Both the position numbers and the translations under genes were made by a program. Shown piece after piece: positions 1 to 9,602 of a stretch of 64,000 nucleotides of DNA (position 1 is its first letter; every line of letters begins with the position of its first letter). The notes under the pieces were generated by a model. It did not search any database. It worked only from the letters and a program-made list of their open reading frames with translations, and was not told the origin of the DNA. The DNA comes from an uncultured Flavobacteriales bacterium. GTDB taxonomy: Bacteria; Bacteroidota; Bacteroidia; Flavobacteriales; Flavobacteriaceae. The stretch covers positions 37,144-101,143 of the forward strand of contig CAJXRD010000006.1 of the NCBI GenBank assembly GCA_913058295.1, in the 5' to 3' direction.

Positions 1-64
1 TATCTTTTACATTAAAAGTGCCTTCAAGGTTTTCAAATAAATTATCTATAGTATCTTTTTTCAT
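1..64 (-). CDS. Partial gene downstream of the ECF sigma factor (possible anti-sigma or membrane protein), 5' end only
   Basis: Only the first 21 codons are inside the window. The reading frame begins MKKDTIDNLFENLEG and runs off the left edge. Its ATG (bases 64-62) overlaps the TGA stop (63-61) of the sigma factor gene as ATGA, which suggests translational coupling and a single operon. In Bacteroidota the gene that overlaps an ECF sigma factor often codes for its anti-sigma or a membrane protein of similar use, so that role is an inference from position alone. No domain is visible in 21 residues. Confidence 0.6.
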   Translation of the reverse strand, partial: MKKDTIDNLFENLEGTFNVKD

Positions 65-615
65 GTCGTTACAATTAATTTTTTTCGTAAACTATCTTTG
101 GCTCTGGAAATTAGCGTCCTGCAATTGGCATAACTGATTTCAAGAATTTCACATATTTCCTCATAATCAAATCCTTCAATAAAATGAAGAGTTAGTATTT
201 GACTATATTTTGTGTTTAAATCTTCCATACAGTTTAAAACTCTATTCGTTTTTAATTGTGTATAATCATCAGCAGAAATTGAAAAGGAATCCTCTTGGGC
301 TTCTTCTATAAATTCTTCATCAGAAATATGTACAAAACGTTTAGACTTATTATACTGACTTACACTATTGTTAATCACAATTCGTTTTAACCAAGATCCA
401 AATGTTGCATTGTCTTTTAAAGAATCCAACTTTGAAAATGCAGTAATAAATGATTCCTGCATTACATCTTCGGCTTCGGCGGTGTTTTTAACAATTCGTA
501 TGGCCGTATTATACATTGCATGCTGATAGCGATTATACACCTCTAACTGAGCAAGCTGATTTCCCTTACTACAAAGAGTAAGTAACGTGTTAATATTTTG
601 TTGGGTTAGTGTCAA
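61..615 (-). CDS. ECF-type RNA polymerase sigma factor (sigma-70 family)
   Basis: A 184-residue alternative sigma factor that should direct core RNA polymerase to a small regulon. Region 2 lies at about residues 25-92 (RYQHAMYNTAIRIVKN, then EDVMQESFITAF and GSWLKRIVINN), and region 4 at about 125-180, with a helix-turn-helix ending in NCRTLISRAKDSLRKKL. Both are typical of the group 4 family, and the length is normal. The start used is a TTG at 615-613; no ATG exists upstream before the in-frame stop at 663-661. The stop overlaps the next gene as ATGA. Which signal it answers to cannot be told from the sequence. Confidence 0.9.
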   Translation of the reverse strand: MTLTQQNINTLLTLCSKGNQLAQLEVYNRYQHAMYNTAIRIVKNTAEAEDVMQESFITAFSKLDSLKDNATFGSWLKRIVINNSVSQYNKSKRFVHISDEEFIEEAQEDSFSISADDYTQLKTNRVLNCMEDLNTKYSQILTLHFIEGFDYEEICEILEISYANCRTLISRAKDSLRKKLIVTT

Positions 616-853
616 ACTATAAACAATTGTTACCCTAAAGATAGTATATGGATTAGATTGTTACACTTTAAAATAAAAAGTTTTTAAAATAGAGGATATT
701 TTTTAATGAACTAAGCTTATTAGTGGCATAACAATTGACAATATTATAATGAAAGCAACTGTTATCGTTAGGGTAGGAGCTGTTTTTCAAGAATATAAAA
801 AAATAATTAAAAAGAATTACATCATGTTCATCAAAACCTTTTTTAAATAAGGG

Positions 854-880
854 GTTTAGGAATGACATTATGTCCTAAAC
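854..880 (+). promoter_or_regulatory. Inverted repeat immediately upstream of the lon start codon
   Basis: Arms gtttagga (854-861) and tcctaaac (873-880) are perfect 8-base complements around an 11-base loop. The right arm ends 6 bases before the lon ATG at 887. It could be an operator or an mRNA hairpin over the translation start. It is not the CIRCE element. The rest of the 616-886 gap shows nothing else convincing: one 66-codon minus-strand frame there has no family features and was left out. Confidence 0.4.
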
Positions 881-886
881 GTATAT

Positions 887-3340
887 ATGGCTAGATCAAA
901 ACTTACATCCATCGACAGTTTGTCATTTCAAGATTTAAATGAAGATGCAGATTTAATACCTTTAATGACACCTGAAGATGAGGAAGCAATGAGTAAAGAA
1001 AAGTTACCAGAAATACTTCCAATATTACCTTTGCGGAATACAGTTTTATTCCCAGGAGTAGTAATACCTATAACTGCTGGTCGTGATAAGTCAATCAAGC
1101 TTATCAATGAAACCAATAAAGGGAATAAGGTGATAGGTGTTGTTTCTCAAAAAGACGAAGAAATAGAAGACCCCGGTTTAGGTGACATTAATCCAGTTGG
1201 AACTGTAGCAACCATATTACGAGTATTAAAAATGCCTGATGGTAATACAACCGTTATTCTTCAAGGGAAGAAACGTTTTGAAGTTACTGAGGTTATTACT
1301 AGTACTCCTTATATGACCGCAACTATAAAGGAAGTTCCAGAGGCGAGACCAGCAACGGAGAATGATGAGTTTAAAGCCATAATAGATTCTATAAAAGATA
1401 AGGCTTTAGAGATAATTAAACAAAGCCCAAACATTCCTTCTGAAGCAGCATTTGCGATTAAAAATATTAAAAGCAGTTCTTTTTTAATCAATTTTGTTTC
1501 CTCTAACCTCAATGTGCCGGTAGAAGACAAACAGAAGTTATTAGAGATTAATGATCTTAAAGAACGTGCATTAGAGACGCTTCGATATATGAATATCGAA
1601 TTGAATAAGTTGTCACTTCGTATGGATATTCAGTCTAAAGTTGAAAGCGATATAAGCGATCAACAACGCGAGTATTTTCTTCACCAACAAATGAAAACCA
1701 TTCAAGAGGAATTGGGAGGTAACTCATCTGAAGAGGAAATAGAAGCAATGCGCGCTCGTTCCAAAAAGAAAAAATGGAATGAAACCGTAGCGAAACATTT
1801 TGAAAAAGAATTATCCAAACTACAAAGGATGAATCCGCAAGTAGCGGAATACGGGATACAAAGAAATTTTTTAGACTTATATCTAGATTTACCTTGGGAA
1901 GAATACAGTAAAGATAAATTCAATTTAAAGCATGCAAGGAAAATTTTAGACAGAGACCATTTTGGGTTAGACGATGTTAAAAAACGAATTATTGAACATT
2001 TGGCTGTTTTAAAACTTCGGAATGATATGAAATCTCCAATTCTGTGTTTATATGGACCCCCGGGGGTAGGGAAAACGTCTCTTGGAAAATCGATAGCTGA
2101 GGCTTTAGGAAGAAAATATGTGAGAATGTCACTAGGAGGAATGCGCGATGAATCTGAAATTAGAGGCCATCGTAAAACCTATATTGGTGCAATGCCTGGA
2201 AGAATTATTAAAAGTATTAAAAAAGCAGAAACAGGAAACCCAGTTTTTGTTTTGGATGAAATCGATAAACTTTCTACAGGAAGTCAAGGTGATCCATCTT
2301 CTGCAATGTTAGAAGTCTTAGATCCGGAACAAAACAATTCTTTTTATGATAATTTTTTAGAAGTTGGTTATGATCTTTCAAAGGTTATGTTTGTTGCGAC
2401 AGCAAATAATTTAGGGAGTATACAGCCAGCATTACGAGACAGAATGGAGATTATAAATGTTTCTGGTTATACCATTGAAGAAAAGGTAGAAATTGGAAAA
2501 AGACATTTGTTGCCAAGACAATTGGAAGATCATGGTCTTACTAAAGAGGATTTAAAAATAGGAAAAGCTCAGTTAGAAAAAATTGTGGAAGGTTATACTC
2601 GCGAAAGTGGAGTAAGGGGTTTAGAAAAGCAATTGGCAAAAATGGTGCGTTATGCTGCTATGAAAATAGCGATGGAAGAAGAGTATGTTAAGAAAGTGAC
2701 TAACGATATTATTGTTGAGGTTTTAGGAGCTCCTAGGTTAGAAAGAGATAAATATGAAAATAATGATGTGGCCGGAGTAGTTACAGGACTAGCTTGGACA
2801 AGAGTTGGTGGTGATATTTTATTCATCGAATCTATTATTTCTAAGGGTAAAGGAACACTTACTCTAACTGGAAATTTAGGAAAAGTAATGAAGGAATCTG
2901 CAACTATAGCAATGGAATATATTAAAGCAAATTCTGAAAAATTAGGAGTTTCTTCAACTATATTTAGCAAATATAATGTACATATTCACGTGCCAGAAGG
3001 AGCAACTCCAAAAGATGGTCCTAGCGCTGGGATTACTATGCTAACCTCTTTAGTTTCTTTGTTTACACAGAGGAAAGTAAAGAAAAGCTTAGCGATGACA
3101 GGAGAAATTACTTTACGTGGAAAAGTATTGCCAGTAGGAGGTATTAAAGAAAAAATTCTTGCAGCAAAACGAGCGCATATAAAAGAAATTTTACTTTGTG
3201 AAGATAATAGAAGAGACATAGAAGAAATAAAACCTGAATACTTAAAAGGTTTGAAGTTTAGTTACGTCAAAGACATGAGTCAAGTTTTAGATTTAGCCTT
3301 AACTAAGCAAAAAGTTAAGGATGCAAAAACATTGTCGTAA
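887..3340 (+). CDS. lon: ATP-dependent protease La (Lon)
   Basis: Cytoplasmic AAA+ serine protease that degrades misfolded and selected regulatory proteins. All parts of a LonA are present in 817 residues. An N-terminal substrate domain lies at about 40-245 ([19 protein letters not shown]). Walker A is GPPGVGKT at 390-397 and Walker B is VFVLDEIDK. The C-terminal protease domain has catalytic Ser713 in DGPSAG and Lys756 in GGIKEKIL, 43 residues apart as in other Lon proteins. The ATG at 887 follows the inverted repeat at 854-880. It is followed by porQ 85 bases downstream; the lon-porQ-cmk order is common in Flavobacteriia. Confidence 0.98.
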   Translation: MARSKLTSIDSLSFQDLNEDADLIPLMTPEDEEAMSKEKLPEILPILPLRNTVLFPGVVIPITAGRDKSIKLINETNKGNKVIGVVSQKDEEIEDPGLGDINPVGTVATILRVLKMPDGNTTVILQGKKRFEVTEVITSTPYMTATIKEVPEARPATENDEFKAIIDSIKDKALEIIKQSPNIPSEAAFAIKNIKSSSFLINFVSSNLNVPVEDKQKLLEINDLKERALETLRYMNIELNKLSLRMDIQSKVESDISDQQREYFLHQQMKTIQEELGGNSSEEEIEAMRARSKKKKWNETVAKHFEKELSKLQRMNPQVAEYGIQRNFLDLYLDLPWEEYSKDKFNLKHARKILDRDHFGLDDVKKRIIEHLAVLKLRNDMKSPILCLYGPPGVGKTSLGKSIAEALGRKYVRMSLGGMRDESEIRGHRKTYIGAMPGRIIKSIKKAETGNPVFVLDEIDKLSTGSQGDPSSAMLEVLDPEQNNSFYDNFLEVGYDLSKVMFVATANNLGSIQPALRDRMEIINVSGYTIEEKVEIGKRHLLPRQLEDHGLTKEDLKIGKAQLEKIVEGYTRESGVRGLEKQLAKMVRYAAMKIAMEEEYVKKVTNDIIVEVLGAPRLERDKYENNDVAGVVTGLAWTRVGGDILFIESIISKGKGTLTLTGNLGKVMKESATIAMEYIKANSEKLGVSSTIFSKYNVHIHVPEGATPKDGPSAGITMLTSLVSLFTQRKVKKSLAMTGEITLRGKVLPVGGIKEKILAAKRAHIKEILLCEDNRRDIEEIKPEYLKGLKFSYVKDMSQVLDLALTKQKVKDAKTLS

Positions 3341-3425
3341 AACAAATCGCATAAGGTTTTTTAATACATCAAAATAAATTATACTTGTAGTCGTTTAAAC
3401 ATTCAGGAAAAGGCATTTTGCGTAC

Positions 3426-4445
3426 ATGAATCAAAGGGTAATTATTTTATTTATTTTATTTTCATCTTTGTTTGCGCAAGCTCAAGTTGGGGGACGTTAT
3501 ACCTATCAATTTTTGAATTTGACAACCTCGCCTCGTATGGCTGCTTTAGGAGGGAAAGTAATTACTAATTATGATTATGATCCTACACAAGCATTAGTCA
3601 ATCCCGCAAGTATTAATCCCGAAATGGATAATCAGCTTTCTGTAAATTATGTAAACTATATTGGGGATGTAAATTATGGTTCTGCAGCTTATGCATACTC
3701 TTGGGATCGGCGTACACAAGTGATTCACGCAGGAGTAACCTATGTTAATTACGGGACCTTTGAGGGCTATGATGAACAAGGAAACGAAACCAATAGTTTT
3801 AGTGGAGGAGAAGTAGCGTTATCTGTTGGTCATGCTAGAAATATAGCCTTTACAGACTTTCATATAGGTGGAAATATAAAATTTATCTCTTCTACTTTAG
3901 AGCAGTATTCTTCTTTTGGAGTAGCTGTAGATATTGGTATGATGTATGTTTATAAAGATTGGGATTTAAATATTTCGGGTGTTGCCAGAAATTTAGGAAC
4001 TCAAATTACTACCTATGATGAAATTTATGAGCCCTTACCTTTCGAATTGATATTTGGAATTTCCCAAACTTTTGAAAATATTCCGATTAGATGGCATCTT
4101 ACTTTCGAGAATATGCAAATCTGGAATGTAGCATTTTCAAACCCAAATAGGGAAGAAATTGATCTAGAAGGAAATGTTGAGGAGGAAAATATTAATTTTA
4201 TCGATAATGTGTTTAGGCATACTATTGTTGGAATAGAATTATTTCCAGATAAGGGATTTAATATTCGCTTAGGTTATAATTTTAGAAGAGGAGAAGAGCT
4301 TAGAATTTTAGAAAAGAGAGCGTTTGCAGGTATTAGTGCAGGTTTCTCCATGAAATTAAACAAACTTAGGTTGAGTTATACATATTCCAAATTTAGTATT
4401 GCAGCTGCAACTAGCTATTTTGGTTTAAATATAGATCTTCAATAA
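3426..4445 (+). CDS. porQ: Type IX secretion system protein PorQ
   Basis: A 339-residue outer-membrane beta-barrel protein with a signal peptide (about residues 1-20, ending AQAQ). Alternating hydrophobic strands run through the mature protein, and the opening GRYTYQFLNLTTSPRMAALGG is the hallmark start of the PorQ/PorV-like barrel family. In Porphyromonas gingivalis PorQ anchors PorZ in the attachment complex that processes T9SS cargo. The cargo proteins at 13973, 45128 and 63819 are plausible clients. Its position between lon and cmk supports the assignment. The ATG at 3426 gives a good signal peptide. Confidence 0.92.
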   Translation: MNQRVIILFILFSSLFAQAQVGGRYTYQFLNLTTSPRMAALGGKVITNYDYDPTQALVNPASINPEMDNQLSVNYVNYIGDVNYGSAAYAYSWDRRTQVIHAGVTYVNYGTFEGYDEQGNETNSFSGGEVALSVGHARNIAFTDFHIGGNIKFISSTLEQYSSFGVAVDIGMMYVYKDWDLNISGVARNLGTQITTYDEIYEPLPFELIFGISQTFENIPIRWHLTFENMQIWNVAFSNPNREEIDLEGNVEEENINFIDNVFRHTIVGIELFPDKGFNIRLGYNFRRGEELRILEKRAFAGISAGFSMKLNKLRLSYTYSKFSIAAATSYFGLNIDLQ

Positions 4446-4473
4446 GTTTATTGATTTAAAAAAACATACTGTT

Positions 4474-5169
4474 TTGAAAAAAATTACTATTGCCATTGAC
4501 GGTTATTCCTCTACTGGAAAAAGCACTGTTGCAAAACAACTTGCAGAATATCTTGATTATATTTATGTCGACACAGGAGCGATGTATAGAGCGATTAGCC
4601 TATATGCATTGCAAAGTGAAATTTTATCAACGAACAAATTTGATAAAAAAGCATTACTAGACACACTACCTAATATCGATATTGCGTTTATAAAGAAGGA
4701 TATTAAAAGTAAGCCTGAAATGTTTTTAAATGGTACTAATGTGGAGACAGAAATAAGAACCATGTATGTTTCAGACTTTGTAAGCTCTGTAGCTGCTATA
4801 CCTGAGGTTAGAAGAAAATTAGTTGCAATACAACAACAAATGGGTTTGGAGAAAGGAATTGTTATGGATGGTCGAGATATTGGGACTGTTGTTTTCCCAA
4901 AAGCAGAACTAAAAATATTTATGAATGCAAAAGCTGAGGTTCGTGCCAATCGACGTTATAAAGAATTGTTAGAAAAAGGGGAAGACGTTACTTATGCAGC
5001 AATATTGAAAAATGTTCAAGATCGAGATTTAATGGATACTACTCGGGAAGATTCCCCATTAGTAAAAGCGCAGGATGCAATAGAAATTGATAATTCAGAA
5101 ATCAACCAAGAAGATCAATTTCATATTATTTTGCAATTGACAAAAGACCGAATTGCAGGTAGAGTATAA
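4474..5169 (+). CDS. cmk: (d)CMP kinase (cytidylate kinase)
   Basis: Phosphorylates CMP and dCMP with ATP in pyrimidine nucleotide supply. The 231-residue protein has the P-loop at residues 10-18 (GYSSTGKST), the CMP-binding VDTGAMYRAI segment, and MDGRDIGTVVFPKAELKIFM followed by the lid region with RANRRYKEL. Length matches the family. Translation most probably starts at the TTG at 4474 (reading LKKITIAID), since no ATG lies suitably upstream and residue 1 of homologues falls here. It lies 28 bases after porQ and is probably co-transcribed with it. Confidence 0.96.
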   Translation: MKKITIAIDGYSSTGKSTVAKQLAEYLDYIYVDTGAMYRAISLYALQSEILSTNKFDKKALLDTLPNIDIAFIKKDIKSKPEMFLNGTNVETEIRTMYVSDFVSSVAAIPEVRRKLVAIQQQMGLEKGIVMDGRDIGTVVFPKAELKIFMNAKAEVRANRRYKELLEKGEDVTYAAILKNVQDRDLMDTTREDSPLVKAQDAIEIDNSEINQEDQFHIILQLTKDRIAGRV

Positions 5170-5206
5170 TAATTTTAAAATGTACATTTACAAATAAAAC
5201 AATATT

Positions 5207-5788
5207 ATGAGACTTAAAAAATATTCACTTCTGTTATTACTTGTATTATTAGTTAATACAATTACTGCTCAAAAATATATAAAAACTGATAGCAAAACGG
5301 TTACTAAAGAGTGGAAAGGCTATACATTTTCTTCCTCAAAACCTTTAGTCGAAAATATTTCTGAAGTTTCGGAACTATCTTCTTTGAAAAGAGCACTTAG
5401 TAAAAAAGCTATTAATAATTTATTAGAAGCCGAAGAAATGATCACTGTTTTTGCGATTACAAATAATGGCTTTTCAGAATTACAAACAAAACACGATTCT
5501 ATTTTTGATGCTTCAAAAACGAAACAATTAACTGCGATAATAACTTATCATGTGGTGCCAGGAAGAGTGGATAGTCATTCTATTAAAAATGAAGTTGAGC
5601 GTAAAGGAGGCATTGCATATTATGCTACATTGCAAGGAGAGAAATTAGGAATTAAAGAGGAATACGGGCAATTGCTATTGGTAGATGCCAAGGGGAATAC
5701 TTCAGTAATATCAGCAACTGACTTTTTCCATAAAAATGGATTCTTTCATATTGTTGAAGGAATAGTTTTACCAAAAGCAGCAGAATAA
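5207..5788 (+). CDS. Secreted fasciclin (FAS1) domain protein
   Basis: A 193-residue exported protein. The signal peptide is about residues 1-21 (MRLKKYSLLLLLVLLVNTITA). A single FAS1-like domain runs from about 55 to 190, with the pattern ITVFAITNNGFSEL, LTAIITYHVVPGRVDS and GFFHIVEGIVLPK, which corresponds to the H1 and H2 regions of FAS1. FAS1 domains are generally used for adhesion or ligand contact outside the cytoplasm; the partner is unknown. It sits 37 bases after cmk on the same strand and ends at a bidirectional terminator. Confidence 0.85.
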   Translation: MRLKKYSLLLLLVLLVNTITAQKYIKTDSKTVTKEWKGYTFSSSKPLVENISEVSELSSLKRALSKKAINNLLEAEEMITVFAITNNGFSELQTKHDSIFDASKTKQLTAIITYHVVPGRVDSHSIKNEVERKGGIAYYATLQGEKLGIKEEYGQLLLVDAKGNTSVISATDFFHKNGFFHIVEGIVLPKAAE

Positions 5789-5816
5789 TTAATCTTGTTA
5801 ATTGATTAATTATTCT
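5782..5816. terminator. Bidirectional terminator-like hairpin between the FAS1 gene and pheT
   Basis: Perfect 12-base arms agaataattaat (5782-5793) and attaattattct (5805-5816) flank an 11-base loop. The hairpin overlaps both stop codons of the two convergent genes. The stem is AT-rich and lacks a GC core, so it may be a weak terminator. Confidence 0.5.
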
Positions 5817-8241
5817 ATCTTAAACTAGCTCCGAATTCTTTTTCAAATTGTAATTGAAGCTTTTTCATTATTTTATCGATTTGCTTATCTGTAAGCGTTT
5901 TTTTCTCGTCTTGTATGGTAAAGCTCAAAGCATAGGATTTCTTTCCACTTGGAAGGTTTTTACCAGTATAAACATCAAATAAAGTTATCTTTTTTATTAA
6001 GTTTTTTTCAGTTTTTAAAGCAGTTTCTTGCAAATCATTAAACGATACAGAATTGTCTATTAACAAGGCAAGGTCTCTTTTAACTTTAGGGAACTTAGGT
6101 ATCGCTTGCAATTTGAAGTTTTCTTTTGTAATTTCTTCTAAAATAGCATCCCATTGAAAGTCTGCATATAAGGTTTCCGCTTCAATGCCAAATGAATTTG
6201 TAATGTTCTTTTTAATAATTCCAAATTCTACCAATTCCTTTTTGTTTTTTGAAAAAGATAATCCTTCAGAAAAAACATCATTTTTAAAGCTATTTTCAGA
6301 ATAGGAATCAATTCCAATTCTTTCTAATAAAGTTTCTATAATTCCTTTAAAATAAAAGAATTCCCCTTTTTGACTTGCAACTGCCCAATTATCTTCGTTT
6401 TTTGCTCCTGATACTAATAGGGTTAAATGTTTAGGCTCTTCTCTTCCTTCGGAATATTTATGGTAGGTATTTCCAAATTCAAAGAGTTTTATATCAGCAG
6501 CTTTTCGATTGGTATTATAAGATAAAGCTTCTAATGCATTAAATAACATAGACTGACGCATTACCGATAAATCATTGCTTAATGGATTTAACATTTCGAT
6601 ATTATGCTCTGCTTTTAAATTTTCACTAAGCTTTATATATTTAGGAGAGGTAAGTGAGTTGCCCATCATTTCATGAAAGCCTAAGGCAGTAAGTTGTAAA
6701 CCTATTTTATTCTGTACTTGGTAATCTTCAACAATCTGAGTAGTTGAAATTGATGCGTTTAGTTTTTCAGTAAATTGGATGTTGTTATATCCATAAACTC
6801 GAAGTATTTCTTCAATAACATCTGCTTCTCTGGTAACATCATTTCTATAGGCAGGAATATTCATTCCTAGTCCAGCTTCTGTGATATTATTTATTTTTAT
6901 TTCAAGGGAAGTCAAGATCGATTTAATAATTTCTTTTGGAATTTCTTCGCCTATAAGCTTTTTCGTATTCTCAAAATTTAAAAACACTTGATGGTCTTCT
7001 ATCTTTTTAGGATAAATATCTACCACATCGCTAGTGACGATACCTCCTGCAATTTCTTGAATTAAAAGGGTAGCTCTTAATAAAGCGTATTTGGTGATAT
7101 TAGGGTCGATCCCACGTTCAAAACGGAAAGATGCATCCGTATTTAGAGCATGACGTTTAGCAGTTTTTCTTATACTTACAGGGTTAAAATAAGCGCTTTC
7201 TAGAAAAATACTCGTAGTTTTTTCAGTTACACCACTATCAATTCCGCCAAATACACCTGCAATACACATGGGTTTATCTCCGTCACATATCATTAAATCT
7301 TCTTCATGAAGCTTGCGTTCAACACCATCTAGTGTGGTAAATTTTGTGCCTTTAGCAAGAGTTTTAACTTCAATTTTATTGTTTGCAATTTTATTACTGT
7401 CGAATGCATGTAAAGGTTGTCCCAACTCATGCAACACATAATTGGTAGCATCTACAATGTTATTAATGGGAGCTAAGCCAATCGATTTTAATCTGTTTTG
7501 AAGCCATTGTGGAGAATCAGCAACTTTTAAATCACTAATAGTAAGCCCACAATATCTTGGTGCTAAAGTGTTGTCTAAAACTTCTACATCAATTTTATGA
7601 GTTCGGTTTTCAACTTTAAAGCTACTGGTTGAAGGTGTTATTAATTCTAGTGTAATTTCTTGTCTTATTAACCCAGCTTTTAAATCACGAGCTACACCCC
7701 AATGACTCATAGCATCTGCTCGATTTGGTGTTAGGCCAATTTCGAATATTTGATCATTTTCAATATTAAAAACCTCTGTAGCAAGTGTGCCAGGGATTAA
7801 AGATTCCTCAAGAACCATAATTCCATCATGACCTTTACCTAGGCCTAATTCATTTTCAGCGCAAATCATTCCAAAGCTTTCTTCTCCTCTAATCTTTCCT
7901 TTTTTTATTTTCCAAGGATTTCCATCTTCATCATATAATGTAGTTCCAATTGTGGCTACTGGTACTTTTTGTCCTGCATTAACATTAGGTGCGCCACAAA
8001 CAATCTGCAAAGTTTCTCCACCACCAATATCTACTTTGGTTACTTTTAAACGATCTGCATTTGGGTGTTGTATGCATTCTAAAACATGCCCAACTATGAT
8101 ACCTTTAAGTCCGCCTTTAATAGATTCGAAAGATTCAACACCTTCTATTTCCAGACCTAAATCGGTTAATAATTCTCCTGTTTTTTCGGCAGCCCAATCA
8201 ATTTTAATAAATTGCTTTAACCAGTTATATGAAATCTTCAC
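5815..8241 (-). CDS. pheT: Phenylalanine--tRNA ligase beta subunit
   Basis: Beta chain of the alpha2-beta2 enzyme that charges tRNA-Phe; pheS is not in this window. With a GTG start at 8241 the protein begins VKISYNWLKQFI, as in its family, and is 808 residues long. It has the tRNA-binding domain (about 40-150, GHVLECIQHPNADRLKVTKV), the B3/B4 editing domain (about 210-390), B5 (about 400-475) and a C-terminal anticodon-binding FDX-ACB domain (about 715-808). The open frame extends 12 codons further upstream, but a TAnnTTTG box at 8266-8273 lies inside that extension, which argues for the GTG start. Confidence 0.96.
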   Translation of the reverse strand: MKISYNWLKQFIKIDWAAEKTGELLTDLGLEIEGVESFESIKGGLKGIIVGHVLECIQHPNADRLKVTKVDIGGGETLQIVCGAPNVNAGQKVPVATIGTTLYDEDGNPWKIKKGKIRGEESFGMICAENELGLGKGHDGIMVLEESLIPGTLATEVFNIENDQIFEIGLTPNRADAMSHWGVARDLKAGLIRQEITLELITPSTSSFKVENRTHKIDVEVLDNTLAPRYCGLTISDLKVADSPQWLQNRLKSIGLAPINNIVDATNYVLHELGQPLHAFDSNKIANNKIEVKTLAKGTKFTTLDGVERKLHEEDLMICDGDKPMCIAGVFGGIDSGVTEKTTSIFLESAYFNPVSIRKTAKRHALNTDASFRFERGIDPNITKYALLRATLLIQEIAGGIVTSDVVDIYPKKIEDHQVFLNFENTKKLIGEEIPKEIIKSILTSLEIKINNITEAGLGMNIPAYRNDVTREADVIEEILRVYGYNNIQFTEKLNASISTTQIVEDYQVQNKIGLQLTALGFHEMMGNSLTSPKYIKLSENLKAEHNIEMLNPLSNDLSVMRQSMLFNALEALSYNTNRKAADIKLFEFGNTYHKYSEGREEPKHLTLLVSGAKNEDNWAVASQKGEFFYFKGIIETLLERIGIDSYSENSFKNDVFSEGLSFSKNKKELVEFGIIKKNITNSFGIEAETLYADFQWDAILEEITKENFKLQAIPKFPKVKRDLALLIDNSVSFNDLQETALKTEKNLIKKITLFDVYTGKNLPSGKKSYALSFTIQDEKKTLTDKQIDKIMKKLQLQFEKEFGASLR

Positions 8242-8265
8242 TTGTTTACATTTTGTTACAATCCG

Positions 8266-8273
8266 CAAAGATA
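8266..8273 (-). promoter_or_regulatory. Candidate -7 box (TATCTTTG) for pheT
   Basis: On the minus strand the bases read TATCTTTG, an exact match to the Bacteroidota -7 element TAnnTTTG, 24 bases before the GTG start of pheT. No TTG -33 element is present at the usual spacing, so this is a half-match. Confidence 0.35.
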
Positions 8274-8340
8274 ACATTTACCAAGTTTTATGTAAAGATT
8301 TTTTATACTTTCGAACTAAAGATTTCAAAATTTAAATTTC

Positions 8341-9591
8341 ATGAAAATATTCAACCCATTTGTAATTTCTTTATTTATAATAATACCCTTTGTTTTTTCT
8401 TGCAAAAATGAATCTAATACATCGGAAAATGAAGAGATAAGTAGATTGAAAGTAGGGATGTGGCGCACTGTTTTAAAAGTTGAGAATGAAAAAGAATTGC
8501 CTTTTATTTTTGAATTACAGTCGGATACTACTTTGGTAATTCATAATGGGGTAGAAAGGATAGAAGTGAGTGATATAGTGATTAATGGAGATTCAATTAC
8601 GATACAAGCTCCTGTGTTTGAAGGGGTCTTTAAAGGAAAAATGATTTCTTCAGAATTGATTAAAGGAGATTTTATAAAACCTAGTTTAGATAGAGTAGTG
8701 CCATTTACCATGGCTTTTGGCGAGGATAAACGATTCACTATTTCAAAAAAGCCAAAAGCAAATATCAGTGGAAATTGGGAAACGATGTTTAGTCCAAACA
8801 CAGAGGAAGATAGTTACATTGGCAAAGGAACCTTTAATCAAGAAGGAGGTAAGGTTACTGGTACTTTTAGAACTACCACAGGAGATTATCGATTTTTGGA
8901 AGGAGTGATGGAAGGAGATTCTTTAAAGCTTTCCACTTTCGATGGAGCACATGCTTTTTTGTTTGAGGCAAAAGTGACTGATAGTGCCATGGCAGGATTT
9001 TTCTATAGTGGAAATCACTGGAAAGAACCTTTTGTAGCCAAACGTAATGAAAGCTTCGAGTTACCTTCAGCAAATTCTCTTACTTACTTAAAGGAGGGCT
9101 ATGATCGACTTGCTTTTTCTTTTCCTAATAATGAGGGGGAATTAATTTCATTAGAAGATGATCGATTTAAGGATAAAGTAGTCGTTGTGCAAATTATGGG
9201 TACTTGGTGTCCTAATTGTTTGGATGAAACTAAATATTATTTAGAATATTTAAAAAAACATAAGAATAAAGATTTGGAGTTTGTAGCTCTTTCTTTTGAA
9301 TATGCAAAAACAGAAGAAAAAGCTTTAATGGCTATCAACCGATTAATTGAAGTATTGGAAGTTCCATATCCTGTGTTATTAGCACAATATGGTACCACAA
9401 ATAAGAAAAAAGCTAACGAAAAACTCCCCATGCTTAACCATGTATTATCATACCCAACTTCTATGTTTATTGATAAAAAAGGAAAGGTTAGAAAGATTCA
9501 TACTGGTTTTAATGGGCCAGCGACAGGAGAGAAGTATGTTGTATTTAAAACTGAATTTGAAAGTTTTATGACGGAGTTGTTAGAAGAATGA
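8341..9591 (+). CDS. TlpA-like thioredoxin-fold lipoprotein
   Basis: A 416-residue lipoprotein facing the periplasm. The signal ends in FVFSC with lipobox Cys21. The first half (about 25-245) is a beta-rich region without a family I can name. The second half (about 250-410) is a TlpA/ResA-type thioredoxin domain with GTWCPNC; the redox pair is Cys290 and Cys293. Such proteins reduce or isomerise disulfides, often in cytochrome maturation or extracytoplasmic redox control. It is transcribed divergently from pheT and the ATG at 8341 gives the lipoprotein signal directly. Confidence 0.9.
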   Translation: MKIFNPFVISLFIIIPFVFSCKNESNTSENEEISRLKVGMWRTVLKVENEKELPFIFELQSDTTLVIHNGVERIEVSDIVINGDSITIQAPVFEGVFKGKMISSELIKGDFIKPSLDRVVPFTMAFGEDKRFTISKKPKANISGNWETMFSPNTEEDSYIGKGTFNQEGGKVTGTFRTTTGDYRFLEGVMEGDSLKLSTFDGAHAFLFEAKVTDSAMAGFFYSGNHWKEPFVAKRNESFELPSANSLTYLKEGYDRLAFSFPNNEGELISLEDDRFKDKVVVVQIMGTWCPNCLDETKYYLEYLKKHKNKDLEFVALSFEYAKTEEKALMAINRLIEVLEVPYPVLLAQYGTTNKKKANEKLPMLNHVLSYPTSMFIDKKGKVRKIHTGFNGPATGEKYVVFKTEFESFMTELLEE

Positions 9592-9602
9592 TTTAAAAAA
9601 AA

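Noticed and set aside
668..868. 66-codon frame on the minus strand before lon
   Set aside because: Low-complexity Asn/Phe/Tyr-rich product of AT-rich intergenic DNA, no motif and no neighbours to support it.
2650..2970. 106-codon minus frame inside lon
   Set aside because: Lies wholly within the protease domain of lon, whose catalytic residues are intact in the other frame.
4563..4949. 128-codon minus frame over cmk
   Set aside because: Shadow of the cmk reading frame; the kinase motifs are all in the plus frame.
7952..8335. 127-codon plus frame over the 5' end of pheT
   Set aside because: Antisense to a conserved tRNA-binding domain, no recognisable product.
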